From assembly GCF_030052815.1 (NCBI RefSeq), contig NC_079495.1, positions 43,529,651-43,593,650 of the forward strand: a stretch of DNA of 64,000 nucleotides, in the 5' to 3' direction. The notes under the pieces were generated by a model. The model was not told where the DNA came from. It worked only from the letters and a program-made list of their open reading frames with translations, and did no database searches. Positions 22,372 to 45,130 of the stretch are shown piece by piece. Within the stretch, counting starts at the first letter, position 1, and each line of letters begins with the position of its first letter. The stretch is from Hevea brasiliensis. Taxonomy: Eukaryota; Streptophyta; Magnoliopsida; Malpighiales; Euphorbiaceae. A program made the translations under genes and the position numbers.

Positions 22372-23050
22372 AATGAATCTAAGTCTTTTTATGCTCAATT
22401 TTCTTGATGAGATTGGAAAATATCCAAACCAAATTGCCTGAGTACTTAATCATTGAATACAGTTGAACATTAAACCTGAGATCGGTTATCAATCATAAAA
22501 CATCAAGCCACTTCAAGAGATCGGAAACCATTATACGTGACACATGAGATCGGACGGTGCTGTGACCGAATATTGACTGAAACCTTGAAACATTTGAAGA
22601 GTGATTTGGTAAAATTATAAAGATTTGAAAATGACTTGAGCTTATTAGGGTCGGAATCTTTATTTAGAGATCGGATAAAACCTTAGCTTTGCTGAGAAAT
22701 GTTTGAACAATTCGAGCGAGATAACTGATCACAAAACTATATGCAGATTTGTAATTTTGACGTATTTGAACATAGAGAGATTGAAAAACAGTAGCATGTA
22801 AGATTGAATGGTCTGGCGATCCAATATCAATCCGAACACATTGAGTAAAGGCGAGGAGATCGAAAAGCAATCCAACTTAAACGTGAGATCGAGTTATTCC
22901 GAAGACAAGCCATTGCTGAGTTCGGAAAAGTGACCTTTGATTGGGTCATCAATTTTGAAGGGATAACATTAAAATGGATAAAACATAATGAAATTTCAAT
23001 TTTAAAAGAACATTGCATTTGAGGGTCGATCAAAATATGTGTCTACAACC
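22372..23050 (+). mobile_element. 3' noncoding part of element F
   Basis: No ORF of note. The word GAGATCGG or a near match recurs about every 30-180 bp (22482, 22520, 22549, 22668, 22856, 22885). I assign it to element F by position; its right boundary near 23050 is a guess from the change to AT-rich sequence. Confidence 0.35.
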
Positions 23051-24209
23051 ATGAATGTGCCCAATTTTCTCAAGAAGAATGCATTATACTATGCATTTTT
23101 ATAATCAACATAGTTATAAAATAGAGGAGTGAAGGTGACAGAGAGTTTTTCTATATAAATATTTTGATTCCATTCTATCATGGTAAAAACTTTAAAAATT
23201 TTACACTTGGAATAATTTATCTATTGAGGGTCAGTCGGGTAAAAAATATGCTCAAGATCAATTGATTTGGAATAGACTAGAATTAATTTTATAAAATTTT
23301 CTTGTTTTATAAAGATCTTTTTAGATAAAAAAGTGATTAGGTTGAATTATTTTTGGAAGATTTCTTAATAATTTGGATTTTCAAAGTTTTTGTTAAAAAT
23401 TTCTGGTTCAAGGGTAGAAACATGTGTGATAATTGATTTAACATAATACATGATTTTATTAAAACCTTAGATTTAGTGAATTGGTTTTGGCTTGATAATA
23501 ATTAAAATGTTTGAATATAATTGTAAATTATTATAAAAGTTTGGCTTTTATATTCATGTAAATTTAATTTTAAAAATTATATATAATTAAATTCAATATC
23601 AAATATTAGGATATGAAAATCAAAATTGAAAGTTAGGATAAAATTATAAATTGAGGAAAAGATTTAGTGTTGTATTTGTACAAGGCTTTTTTTTAATTAT
23701 TTTTTTTATTTTTTTAATGTTAAATTATTGAAAAAATAACTTGTTATAGCGTTAGATGGCATTTGGTCATAAGCCCGAGCGTAATCACATATAGAAGAGA
23801 GTAAATTTTGATTTAAATCAAAAAGTATAATCGAATTGAGTCAATTTGATTTAATCAATTCGATTTTAAAATTCAATCGATTTGATTTAAAATTTTAATA
23901 ATAAAAAAATCAAATTAAATCGAAATTACTAATATATATATATATAAAGAAAATTTTAAAAATTTTTAGTTTTGATTTTTAAATTTTTTTATATGCCTTT
24001 ATTATTGAGATTTGATGTTAAAAATATGAAATTTTATATGTCTTTATTATTAAATTAATATTTATTTAATTTAATTTAATTTAATTTTTTTAATAATTAA
24101 TTTAATTTAATTTTTAAAATTTTTAATTTTTGATTTCTATTCGATCCAAACAGTTGCACACATTCACATGGGCACTTTTTTAAGTAATTTTCTTTTTTAA
24201 TTTCCACCT
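23051..24209. other. AT-rich intergenic region upstream of RPT3
   Basis: Very AT-rich with short TA and TTTAATT runs (TA tract at 23932-23946). I see no coding sequence, and no clear repeat boundaries. Confidence 0.5.
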
Positions 24210-24316
24210 TTTTATAAATCTGAGAGAAACAATTATCCCGTTTTGCTAATCGCTCAACATTTTCTCTCGAGTTTTCGGCAGAGCAAAGCATATCAAACCA
24301 TTGGATTTCTAAGCTA
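24210..24316 (+). promoter_or_regulatory. RPT3 core promoter and 5' leader (candidate)
   Basis: TTTATAAATC at about 24210 is a possible TATA box 100 bp before the ATG, followed by a C/T-rich leader. No transcription start evidence is available in the sequence. Confidence 0.35.
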
Positions 24317-34312
<9,996 letters not shown>

Positions 34313-35700
34313 AGAGAGCTGAAAGCAAATGGTAAATATTTGATTGTTGAAAAGGTTTTAATGTCCTTCAATGTCAATCGACGTGGTATTTTGAAATTAG
34401 CTGGAGATCCACCCTTTGGAGTCATTTCAACGTGTTGGTGAGGAAAAAGCTTAATAGCACACAGGATAGGCTCTTTATAAACAAATTCCCCCTTTTCCAA
34501 ATTGGTGTGTTTTTATCATTTATATTCGCCTGATGTCAACTTTAATGATTGTGTCTCTTTTGTTTTTACCTTTAGATATGTTGAGAAATTATGGCTTCAC
34601 ATCTCTCGTTCTCTCTTTATATGTACAGTACACAGACGCCATGGGTGTCTAGAATTTGGATGTGCTAGTGGTAATGTTGGAGTTAGATTGTCATGGGTGA
34701 TCAGTTAAGCAAAAAATTCAAATATCAACACGGCACAATAAGAATTCGCTGAATTTAATACCCTTGATAAAAAAAAAAAATAATACCACAGAAAAATTGT
34801 TACATAGGTGATCATGTAAATTGATTTATTAAAAAAAAAAAAGAGAAATTTGTCGGAGGACGTAATACAACAATTATTGGGTTAAATATTTTTTCCAATC
34901 TGATTACATAAATACCTATTGTTCATAACTTGGAAGCCCCGCCATTCATACATACCTTAAATTTAAATTAGCCTTATCCCATAAGAGTCCAATTTTCTAT
35001 GGAACTTTATTTACTGCAAATAACGAATCCCATAGTATATCATTAATGGCAATTGAAAGAAACTCTCTCACGCTTTACCTGTATTTCTCCGCTCTTAAAC
35101 TCATTGATTACGATTATCAAATCAGAAAACAATCAGTCTCATAAACCCATACTTTTCTTCTTTGTCCCATTCATTGCTAGCGAGCTTCCTTAACCGTGCA
35201 ACTGCACGGTCATTAGTCATCCATTAGCTACCCATCTTGGTTTATCTCATCGGCACACCATTCCCCCATCGCCTGATTCTATTTCCCTCAATGTCATTTC
35301 AATCATTGTTCTTCTCGCCAATTTGCCTCTAGCTATCGATTGTTGGCACGAGGCCCTTCCTCGAACATCTTTCCCTGGTTGTTTCCATTTCAGTTATGGC
35401 TCTAACGCTTACCTTCGTAGCTACCTATCATCGATGGCATAGCTTTGGCACTGACTAGAGTTCCTTGCTATCAACTTGCGAGATTCAATCTCCTTCTTGC
35501 ACATTCATTCCTTTTGGTGCTAATCTTGCCTTGGAGTAGTTAGATAATTGAATGGGTCTTGTTGATTTTTCCTGGTTTTGAGAATTTTGTAAGTACCTTC
35601 TCAGGTACTTGCATTCGCTGTAGTAGGTTGCTCAGTACATATTGCACTATTTGCATTTGTTAAGTATCTGTAAGTTGAATTTGCATGTCAATACCTGTGC
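34313..35700. other. RPT3 3' region and unassigned intergenic DNA
   Basis: The first 430 bp probably hold the 3' UTR, with AATAAG at about 34737 as a weak polyadenylation candidate. Beyond it are A-tracts (34769, 34831) and sequence without a frame or repeat that I can name. Confidence 0.4.
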
Positions 35701-35731
35701 TCTTTGATTGTTGTTTTAGGAATGCACATTT

Positions 35732-38292
35732 GGTATGTCCTTTGTGCTTGTACCGATGGCATTAGACTCTCCTTCTAGTTCACAGGCACTTATTGGTACC
35801 CTGGTACCTATCACTTCATAGGTACTTGTAGCTTCGCAGGTACCACTGATGGTACCACAGGTTTCTCTTATTAGCAGTAGTGTTCCTAAGTTGACTGCTA
35901 CCTCTACTGCCTAGCAAGTTTACACTCCACCAGCCTTTCCTATGCCCAATACTAACTTATTTTCTCGCATTACTGGAGGTATTTTTTGAACTTACTGTAT
36001 ATGTGAGCTTTTTGCAGGTTGCGTTTTAATCATTTATTGTGACAATTGGTTCATACTTGAAGAACTGGATGTCCATTTTATAGAGGAAACTTTGTCCAAT
36101 TTTCATCTCACCAGGTACTTGCTTCTGCTTTTGTAGGTACCAGCACCTCAGAACCTATAGGTACCAATGCCTTAGAACCTATAGGTACTAACTTTAGAAG
36201 AACTCGGATTATTCCACCCTCCAGTCCTCTTTCAGTTACTATGTTCTTCTACTGTTTCACTTCATTTAATACAAATTCTTTACCTAAGTACTTCACATCC
36301 CTTACTTCTTTTCTTGTAGGGTCTTGTGACAGAGGCTGCCACCATTGATCCTTTTGCTCTCTCACACGGCATTCCATTGCCTCCTTTCCTTCTGTGGAGA
36401 TACCAAGAGCTGTTGCTTGATCGAGAATTACAGTCTCTCCTCTGTCCAGGTGACATCAAATCCTGGCCGAAGCAATCTTCTAGCTGGGAGGTGTGGATAG
36501 ACAGACTCTAGCCTCACTTCTCTCATACTTGGAAGCTTCTGGGTATCTATGACTTCATCAAGCTAACTAGATACACCCTACCTTTTTGTCCTGGGTTATT
36601 TGGCTAGTTCCTTAAGGCTATGGTCCGGATCTTGCAACTCTTTTATCTTGCCAATGGGGCCAATGTCTATCAAATTGGAGGATATTAAGGTCCTAGTAGG
36701 CCTACCTATTATTGGCAATGAGGTTCCTAGCTCTTTAATAGAGTTACTTTCCAGATACAAAAAACTAGACAGATTCACTTTTTATAGTGTTCTTATTGAG
36801 TATAGCTCCAGCATTAGCTAGTTAGACCATACTCTATTCATTTGGTGCTTGATTTGCAAATTCATCTTTTGCCTCTCTTTTGGGTGCCCCTCTATTGAGT
36901 ACCTGCCACTAGCTTGTTCTCTCACCATGGGTCAACCTCGTGCCCTTGGTACTATGTTGCTGGCCTTATTTTTTTGAGCTTTATCTACCATGTTATCAGA
37001 TGATGCGTCACTGAATAAGGTGAATGGCGCTTTTTGCATTGTACAGCTGTGGCTACTCTCCTACTTCCCGGAGCTGGCAGACACTACACCAGTCCTTGTT
37101 GATAGTGTCTTCGGTAGAAAAGTTGCTTCTCTAGCTTGCACTTGGGATGAGAGTCAGGTACTGAGGTTCTTGGTCTAGCTACTCACTCTAGACTTCTTCG
37201 GCTTTACTCCTTTTGATGACATTAAAGCTCTTGAATTTGTTGGCCTTTCTACTTGGCTCATCCACTTCAGAGCCACCTTTATGGATAATGCTGTTAGCCA
37301 ATGGGCCTCTATCATCATTATTTGGCACATATAAACTGGTTCCTCATTTGGCACTCGTTTAGTCATAGTGAAGCCCAGACTGGAGTTATGCATGCCTTCC
37401 CTTTAATGCTGATAATTAGGATTCATTGAGGGTGTTCCCTCTGGCATCCTTATTCATGCTAACCGAGTCACTGCTAGTTGGATCAGTCTATCATCTTTAG
37501 CAGACATGGATCAGTATAGTTACAGGGCATAACAGTTGCAGGATGTGTGCCGAATGATTCCCATGGAGGCTGTTGGTACTTTCTGTTGGTACTTTCTTTT
37601 TTGAGCTAGTGGTCCTCCAAGTTTCATGATGCTGTTCTCAGACCTTTGGCTGTAGGTACCTATTTTTTTGCCATTTCTATCTTATTATACTTGTTATTTT
37701 ACTAACCTTTGCTACTTTCTTCAGGTCCTCTACCATACACTCCCTCTACTCCTTCTACTACTACAACTCATCTCCAGAAAGTAAGAAAGGGCTTTTTCCT
37801 AGTCACAACTTTCTCTATCTAAGAAGACTAGGGCACCAACCAAGAGATAGAGGTCCAAAATCAAGAACTCCCCTCAACCTCAGAAGAAGCAGCAGGGAAG
37901 TTCCTCTCATCCTTTTATCAGGCGTTCCGGCCGTCATGTGCCTAAGGCCAAGAAGCCTCGGGCTTTCCCTTCAGTTTCAGTTGAAGTTTTTGACAGTAGT
38001 GATACTAACCTAAGGACTCCTTCAGATTCTGACACATCTTCTACAAACGATGCTTCTTTTAAGAGACATTCTGGGACTCAAGAAGAGGCACAAGGCCCAG
38101 CCACCTCTAAGAGTGATCATGCTACACAGGAGGTAGCAAACGTTAGAGATGATGATGATCCTCTAGGAGATATTCCTTCACCCACTTCTCTAGAGGTATG
38201 CACTTGCTATTGACTGAATTATCTTTTCATAATCTGAGTTGGTACTTACCTTTCTTTCTACAGGTATCTGCTACCTTTGCTCCAGCTCTTAT
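35732..38292 (+). pseudogene. Broken plant mobile domain (PMD) gene
   Basis: Reading along the plus strand gives fragments of the aminotransferase-like plant mobile domain seen in PMD genes and PMD-bearing transposons: FALSHGIPLPPFLLWRYQEL at 36347, then the core SGSCNSFILPMGPMSIKLED followed by IKVLVGLPIIGNEV (36630-36725), and VNGAFCIVQLWLLSYFPELA at about 37020. The 3' part (37938-38213) is Ser/Thr/Asp-rich with a PKAKKPR basic patch. In-frame TAG/TGA codons interrupt it at many places. Exon-intron borders remain visible: acceptor TTTTCTTGTAG before 36320, acceptor CTTTCTTCAG before 37726, donor AGAGGTATGC near 38196 and acceptor TTTCTACAG before 38263. So it is not a processed copy. LTR G starts within the last visible exon at 38293. 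Function unknown; a transposon-borne or degraded host PMD gene is possible. Confidence 0.6.
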
Positions 38293-40262
38293 TGTAACAC
38301 CCCTCACCCGTCTACAGAATAACCGAGCAAGGCGTGCTACACGGCGTGCCGGAACACCTAGTCAATGATTATTTCATTACGTGAGCTCAATTTGATTTTA
38401 AGAAGTATTTTATGTAATATTCATATCATGCTGATACTATTTTCATACTTTGATAAAATCAGTGTTTCAAGATTGGAAATAAAAAATTGGTAAGGTGCCG
38501 TCTGTATTTCGGACAAACTGTCCTTCCAAACCTGTTGAAAACAGTTTAATATGATAATATCAAAATCTCAAATATTTTCTCAGTAAAGTCAATAGACTTT
38601 TACAGTTATTAAATAGTTTCATAATACAGTCCATAATAATTCAAATATATCCAGAAAATCTCCATGTTATTTAATATGTACAAAATATTATAAATTTTAG
38701 AGCTTTCATAACATTACCAAATACAAGGCTGAATTTCAAAAATACAATAAAAGTACAAAATACAAGATATCCTAAGTCCTACCATGTATGCAATGTAGTG
38801 CAGATGACTCTGGACTCCTGTGCAGATCTGATGTCTCACCCGGTCGTAGGTCTGTTGGGCTCTCCAACTGTGTCTCCAATACCTACGAGTTACAAAAGCA
38901 ACGCGTTAAGCAATTTTGCTTAGTGATGCCAAATATAAAGAAATATACACTAAAATAAAGTAAATGAAGTGTTTACAAATTTTTGGTGGTGCTGTATGTC
39001 AGTAGACTGGATTTAGGTATTTGAATTTAATAGTACTTAAATTACTGCCCGTGTAGCCTATATACTGATCAGACTGGATAAACGGATATACTGGCACTGG
39101 GTACCTAGTACCTCGGGCCGTCACACCATCGGTCACAAAGTGTCTCCAGGTGTGCAAACAGCGTGGCTAAAAAGCCATATAGTCAATCTGGCGATAAACT
39201 AATAATAAATAAACAATATGTATAGCAGTAGGCTATTAAAGTCACAGTGCGGCATAATAAACCGTAAAAACACAGTATGGCATGAAGTCATTTACAGAAC
39301 AGCTGTCAAAATCCTATTGGCATGCCAACCTATCCAAACTAGTCAACTAGGCAAACTAAGGCACATTATAAATTAATTGTTTAATTCTTCAATTTTTAAA
39401 GTTTACTAACTATTATGTAATTCATAAGTAAATACATATGTTGACCTTTTTAGGTACTATGGATAAGTTGTTTCTAGCCTCAACATGTCACATATTGTAA
39501 TTCAATATGCTGCCAATATAGTGCAATTTACCATTTTTACAAGTTGGCATTGCCAAAGTGCTTCAAGCATCATTGTATGTAAATGTCAAATTCTCAATTT
39601 TTGGTATGCTAGATTGGTCTAGCTTAAAGTCCTATTTCTCTTGGTTTTTAGCTTCTGGTCAAAAAAGCAAAATTGTAACTCTATGTCTTATTGTACGCGG
39701 GGCAAAATTTCAGGTCATTCTGAGTTGTATAGACCAAGATATGGTCAATTTACTAAAGCTGGATAGATTGCACTTTTAGTGCAAAATTTGATCAATTTTA
39801 GGTCACTTTTAGTCCTGGCAGTTTTGTTACCCGAACTTGTGCAAGCTATTTGACTTGGTTTTGGTCATTCTGGGCTTTGGTGTCTTCATAAGAATTGTAG
39901 CTCTGTGTCTTAGCTAACCATGGTAAAAATTTCAGGTCAATTGGACATGTTTTGAGTGAGTTATGATCATCCCAAGGACTACTGTTCATATGGTTAAAAA
40001 TCTGGGTTGCAAGATTGTCATTCCGAGTTTGGTAATTTTTAAGGTCAGTTTCTAGGCAGAATTTTGACAACATTTCTACATGAAAGTTGGCCTATTTGGT
40101 GTCTAGTTTCACTCCCCATTAGTCTCATACCAATTGGGTTCACAATATTGCACTTATGACCTAATTTAGGTGCTGCCAACATACACAACCTGCATTTGAA
40201 CATCACACTTTCAATTTTAACAATCCTCCTCCTCCCAATACTTCAATATTCAATCAATGGCA

Positions 40263-40264
<2 letters not shown>

Positions 40265-40302
<38 letters not shown>
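40265..40302. repeat. (TA)n microsatellite in LTR G
   Basis: About 19 TA units. The homologous place in LTR H (near 54325-54338) has only a few, so the tract changed after the two LTRs diverged. Confidence 0.95.
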
Positions 40303-40306
<4 letters not shown>

Positions 40307-41452
40307 ATTCCAGCAAGCATTATGGGCAGAATACTCAAGTGCACAAAGCACACAATACACCATTAAACTTCAACATTTATATCCACCCAAATTCAATGTG
40401 CATCAACACTTATGTTACACATACACTTCCATTTTAACTACACATGCGGTCCACAATTTAACACCATTACATTTCATTAATAAACTACATATTCACACAC
40501 ATAAATTCATAATATTATAGGCTGCCAAATATGGCAGTTTGCCAAAGCATTAAAATCCCATTTCAAACCCTTAATTCAAGCATTAGCATGCACATACTTG
40601 GATATAAACTTACTACAACTTTCATTTGAATTAATCAACCTTCATTTCCATTCATTAGAAGTAAAAATAACTCAAGCTCAACAAAGATTCATGGCTGCCG
40701 AAAATGGACAAATCCATATCTCACTATTTCTTTCATTTCTTTTCACCAAACTACTCATCTCAACCTAAACATAACTTTTACTAAAGCTAGGGAGAAGATT
40801 TAGACACTTACCACTTTTGAAGCTTATCAAAACTTCACCAAATCTTGTTTTTCTTGTTGCAAATATCTTCCCCAAGGTGAGTAGGCAAGTTTTAATGAAG
40901 GAATCAAGAGGAAAGGATGGCTTGATCAAGGTTGCATGGAAGAAGAGTTCATTCGGCCATGGTGGACTTCAATGGTGGAATTCACTTCGGCTAGCTTTCT
41001 CTCAAGGTTGAAGATGACCCATTTCTGCCCACCAATGGTTATTTTATGTACCTTATAATGTAGTTAGTGGAGCACTAATCAATTGTTTAATATTTAATTA
41101 TACTAAGTTTCCTTTATTTACACATTTATCTCCTTTCTTTCACAAATTACATAATGTATAACAATTTAATTTTTCATGACATTTCTAAAGTGTAATATCA
41201 TTTATTTTTAATGGACATTGAGGTCAAAAGGCAATTCTAGGTGTCAAATAACCAAAATATTCCACTTCGGATTATATTCTCGATTTTTCGGTAACACCGA
41301 TTTTTGTCTGTTTCTCGATTTTTCGATTTTCTTTGTACTAATTTATTAATTTTTCTTTGATAATTCTAGTATCAATTATATTTCAATAAACTTTTATTTA
41401 TGTCTCAAAATAAAATTCCGAGGGCTCCCCGCGGTCCTGGAGTTAGCAACAG

Positions 41453-41500
41453 CCTTCCCGATGCGGTTACCCATCGCTGCGGTGCCGGTTCGTTTAACTT
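41453..41500 (-). promoter_or_regulatory. 5S rRNA-like internal promoter segment in LTR G
   Basis: The minus strand reads AAGTTAAACGAACC, then GATGGGTAACC and GGGAAGG, 182 bp from the LTR start. Confidence 0.5.
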
Positions 41501-41712
41501 AGTTTCATTTTCCCTCTTTCATTTTTCTTTGATTTTTCTTGTATTTTATTTTTATTTATTTCATCATTATATATCTGTTCACTATCACCGAAGTGTAGTT
41601 CCAGACATCCTGACTTGTCTGGACAGTTATTGGGCCACTGGAGCAACAGAACGTACAGAACACATACAGTGGGGATGTTACAACTCTTCTCCTCAAAATA
41701 AAAATTTTGTCC

Positions 41713-41880
41713 TTAAAATTTACCTGATGTGAAGAGCTGAGGGAACTGTTGTCTCATTGTCTCCTCGCTCTCCCATGTTGCCTCTTCCGTGTTGTGGTGT
41801 CTCCATAGGATTTTCACTAGTGGAATTGTCTTGTTTCTGAGCTTTTTTACCTCTCATGCTAAGATTTTAATCGGTTCTTC
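41713..41880 (-). other. Chromodomain of element G
   Basis: The minus strand gives EVKKLRNKTIPLVKILWRHH followed by NTEEATWESEETMRQQFPQL and a stop. Chromodomains bind modified histone tails and guide integration; the W..H..EEATWE pattern is the family signature. One TGA at its start replaces an expected Arg codon. Confidence 0.9.
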
Positions 41881-41889
41881 TTCATATAT

Positions 41890-43041
41890 CAGGTCAGGTT
41901 GTACCATAATTTCTTCTGCTGAGATAACATGTGAAGGACTTGATCTGTATCTTCTGAGCATCGAGACATGAAACACATTATGTATCTTGTCCAGCTTAGG
42001 TGGTAAGGCTAATCGGTAGGCTATTGGTCCCACACGTTCAATAACTTCATATGGACCAATAAACCTAGGGCTTAATTTTTCCTTTTTCCCGAATCTCAAC
42101 ACTTTCTTCCACGGTGATACTTTGAGAAATACATTCTCGCCAACTTCATACTCAATGTCTTTTCTCCTCAAGTCAACATAAGATTTCTGTCAGTCTGAGG
42201 CAACTTTCAAATTGGCCTTTATCAGTTTCACCTTTTCCTCTGTCTGTTTTATCGTGTCCGCCCCACTAGCTTATCTTCACCCAATTCAGTCCAACATACA
42301 GGTGTTCTGCATTTTCTCCCATACAGTGCTTCATAGGGTGCCATTTGTATGCTAGCTTGATAGCTATTGTTGTATGCAAATTCTGCCAGTGGAAGGTATC
42401 TGTCTCAACTTCCCTCAAACTCAATAACACAACTTCTCAGCATATCCTCGAGGACCTATCACATATGTTTGGTTATTATTATCATTATCAGTTCAATTAT
42501 TGTTTACAATAACTCAATGAGTTTTAGAATTTACCTGGATTATTCTTTCTGACTGTCCATCTGTCTGAGGATGAAAAGCCATACTAAAATGGAGTTGTGT
42601 GCCCAAGGACTCTTGTAATTTCTTTCAAAATCTAGATGTAAACCTCGGGTCTCTATCAGATATAATGAAAAGTAGAATTCCATGTAGTCTAACTATCTCA
42701 CTGATGTACAATTCTGCTAGCTTTTCTAGTGAGTAGTCAGTTCTGACTGGTAGAAAATGTGTTGATTTGGTCAACCTATCCACAATCACCCATGCTGCAT
42801 CATGCTTCTTCTGAGTGAGAGGTAGACCACTGACAAAGTCCATAGTGACTCGGTCCCATTTCCATTCAGGTATGTTTATGGGCTGTAACAAACATGATAG
42901 AACTTGATGTTCTGCTTTGACTTGCTGACATGTCAAGCATCTAGTTACATAGTCAACTATGTCCTTCTTCATACCTGGCCACCAGTATCGGAGTTTGAGG
43001 TCATGGTACATTTTTGTGCTTCCTGGGTGCATAGCATACAC
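41890..43041 (-). other. Integrase of element G
   Basis: HPGSTKMYHDLKLRYWWPGM with CLTCQQVKAEHQ forms the HHCC zinc finger (about 42900-43040). The catalytic core shows DFVSGLPLTQKKHDAAWVIV and FIISDRDPRFTSRF, two of the three acidic residues; the third, glutamate, falls in a stretch with stops near 42450-42600. The GPY/F module lies at 42000-42130. Confidence 0.88.
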
Positions 43042-43209
43042 ACTGTTATTTGCTTCTCTCAGAAATTGGTTTTCAATTCTTTATCATATGGAACACACAC
43101 TCTTTCTTTATAGAACAGGCACTCATTTTCTTTCACTTCATATTCGCTTTCTTCCTTCTTGATTTTGCCCATAATGACCATTAATTTCTCATCCATCCTC
43201 AGATCTATT

Positions 43210-43662
43210 CTACCTGCATCTCACTTGCAACTCAGCCAAAATAACTCCATCATGAGTTAAGGACAGTTGGGTATTCAGAGATCTTAATGCTATAATAGAT
43301 TTTCTGCTTGAAGCATCAACGACTACATTTGCCTTTTCAGGGTGATAATCAATCACACAATCATAATCTTTCAAGAATTCAATCCATCGCCTCTGTCTCA
43401 AATTAAGTTCCTTTTGGGTTGGCAGATACTTCAGACTCTTATGGTCTGTGTATATGTAGCATTTTTCTCCATACAAGTAATGCCTCCATATCTTCAATGC
43501 GAAGATAATTGCTGCTAACTCTAAATCATGAGTAGGGTAATTCTTTTCATGTGGCATTAACTGCCTGGAAGCATATGCGACCACTTTCCCTTCTTGCATG
43601 AGTACACACCCTAACCCATTATGTGAGGCATCACTGTAGACTATAAAGTCTTTTCCAAACAT
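43210..43662 (-). other. RNase H of element G
   Basis: [20 protein letters not shown] gives the first catalytic Asp; [20 protein letters not shown] the Glu; [10 protein letters not shown] the second Asp. The linker [20 protein letters not shown] follows. Confidence 0.9.
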
Positions 43663-43665
43663 TGG

Positions 43666-44440
43666 CTATGTTAACACTGGTGCCTCTGTTAACATAGCCT
43701 TCAGCCTCTCAAAACTGGCTTGACACTTGTCATTCCAGTCAAATTTCATATTATTGTGTAGTAATTTGGTCATTGGAGCAGCTATGAGGGAAAATCCCTT
43801 TACAAATCTTCTATAATATCCAGCTAATCCCAAGAAACTTCTGATCTCAGTTGTATTTCTGGGAGGCTTCCATTCCATCACTGCTTCAATCTTTTTGGGA
43901 TCCACTCTAATCCCTTCAACTGATACTACATGTCCAAGGAATGCAATCTCATTCAACCAGAACTCACACTTGGACAATTTGGCATACAGTTTCTTCTCTT
44001 TCAGAGTCTGCAGAACAATTCTCAAATGTTCATCATGTTCTGCTTTATCCTTGGAATACACCAGGATGTCATCAATGAAGACCACTACGAACCGATCTAA
44101 GTATGGATGAAAGATACAGTTCATAAGGTCCATGAATGCTACTGGAGCATTTGTTAACCCAAATGGCATCACTAGGAATTCATAATGCCCATACCGGGTT
44201 CTAAATGCAGTCTTAGGTACATCTACATCCTTAACCCTTAGCTGATGATACCCTGATCTGAGATCAATATTAGAAAACACACCGGCTCCCTTCAACTGAT
44301 CAAATAGATCGTCAATTCTAGGTAACGGATACTTGTTCTTCACTATTACTCTGTTTAACTGTCGGTAGTCCACACATAACCTCAGTGTCCTATCTTTCTT
44401 CTTAACAAACAGTACCGGAGCTCCCCACGATGAACCCCTT
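43666..44440 (-). other. Reverse transcriptase of element G
   Basis: [40 protein letters not shown] and the catalytic [11 protein letters not shown] (about 44055-44085) are intact. The N-terminal ICPSVSPWG stretch is removed by the roughly 17-nt deletion. Confidence 0.92.
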
Positions 44441-44821
44441 GTCTAGTAATTGTTATAGTTGGATTTTTAACTCTTTCAATTCAGCAGGTGCCATCCTATA
44501 TGGAGCAATTGAAATTGGAATTGTACTCGGCATAATCTCAATAGCAAATTCAACTTCTCTTTCTGGTGGCAAACTAGGCAATTCCTTAGGAAATACCTCA
44601 GAGAAATCCCTTACTGTGGGTATGTCAGACAAGTCAAGTTTACCCTGTCTAGTGTCAACTATGTGTGCCAGATAGGCTTCACACCCTTTTCTCAACCATC
44701 TCCTTGCAACTGTAGCTAAGATGACGTTGGACAAGAAATCTGTCCTTTCACCCACAACTGTTATTTCTTCGTTCTCAACAGTTTTCAGAGAGATTCTCTT
44801 CAATTTACAATCTACTATTGC

Positions 44822-45130
44822 CTAATGATGGGATAACCAGTCCATTCCCAAAATCACATCAAACTCATGGAAAGGCAATTTGATTAAGTCTGCTGAGAAC
44901 TCTTTCCCTTGAATCTTCAATGGACAGCCCTTATACACCTTGTTTACTATCACACTGTGGCCTAGCGAATTTGTGACCAGGATGTCTTGGTCACTTTCCT
45001 CTACTGGTATTCCCCTTTCTGCGGGCAGCTTGATACAAATATATGAATGAGTAGATCCAGGATCCACTAATGCATGCACAAAAGTATTATAGAGGAGGAA
45101 CGTACCCTTGATGACATCTGGAGCATCCTG
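44822..45130 (-). other. Aspartic protease of element G
   Basis: HALVDPGSTHSYICIKLPAE carries the active-site Asp (codon near 45060); the C-terminal hydrophobic-Gly element is FDVILGMDWLSHH. D-P-G replaces the D-S/T-G of most retropepsins, as in the copy at 9702. Confidence 0.88.

Larger units (their letters stand above)
38293..41682 (-). mobile_element. LTR G, 3' LTR of chromovirus G
   Basis: TGTAACACCCCTCACCC at 38293 and GGGGATGTTACA at 41682 bound a 3390-bp LTR, next to the purine tract and stop codon of the element's polyprotein. It matches LTR H (52940-56329) in reverse complement: same length and nearly identical where compared, for example a 64-codon antisense frame at 40817-41011 with one residue changed. 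Five bases to the left are CTTAT; the other end is lost. The LTR contains the (TA)n run, a donor-like GTAAGTG (plus positions 40810-40811, 871 bp from the LTR start) and the shared modules. Confidence 0.9.
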
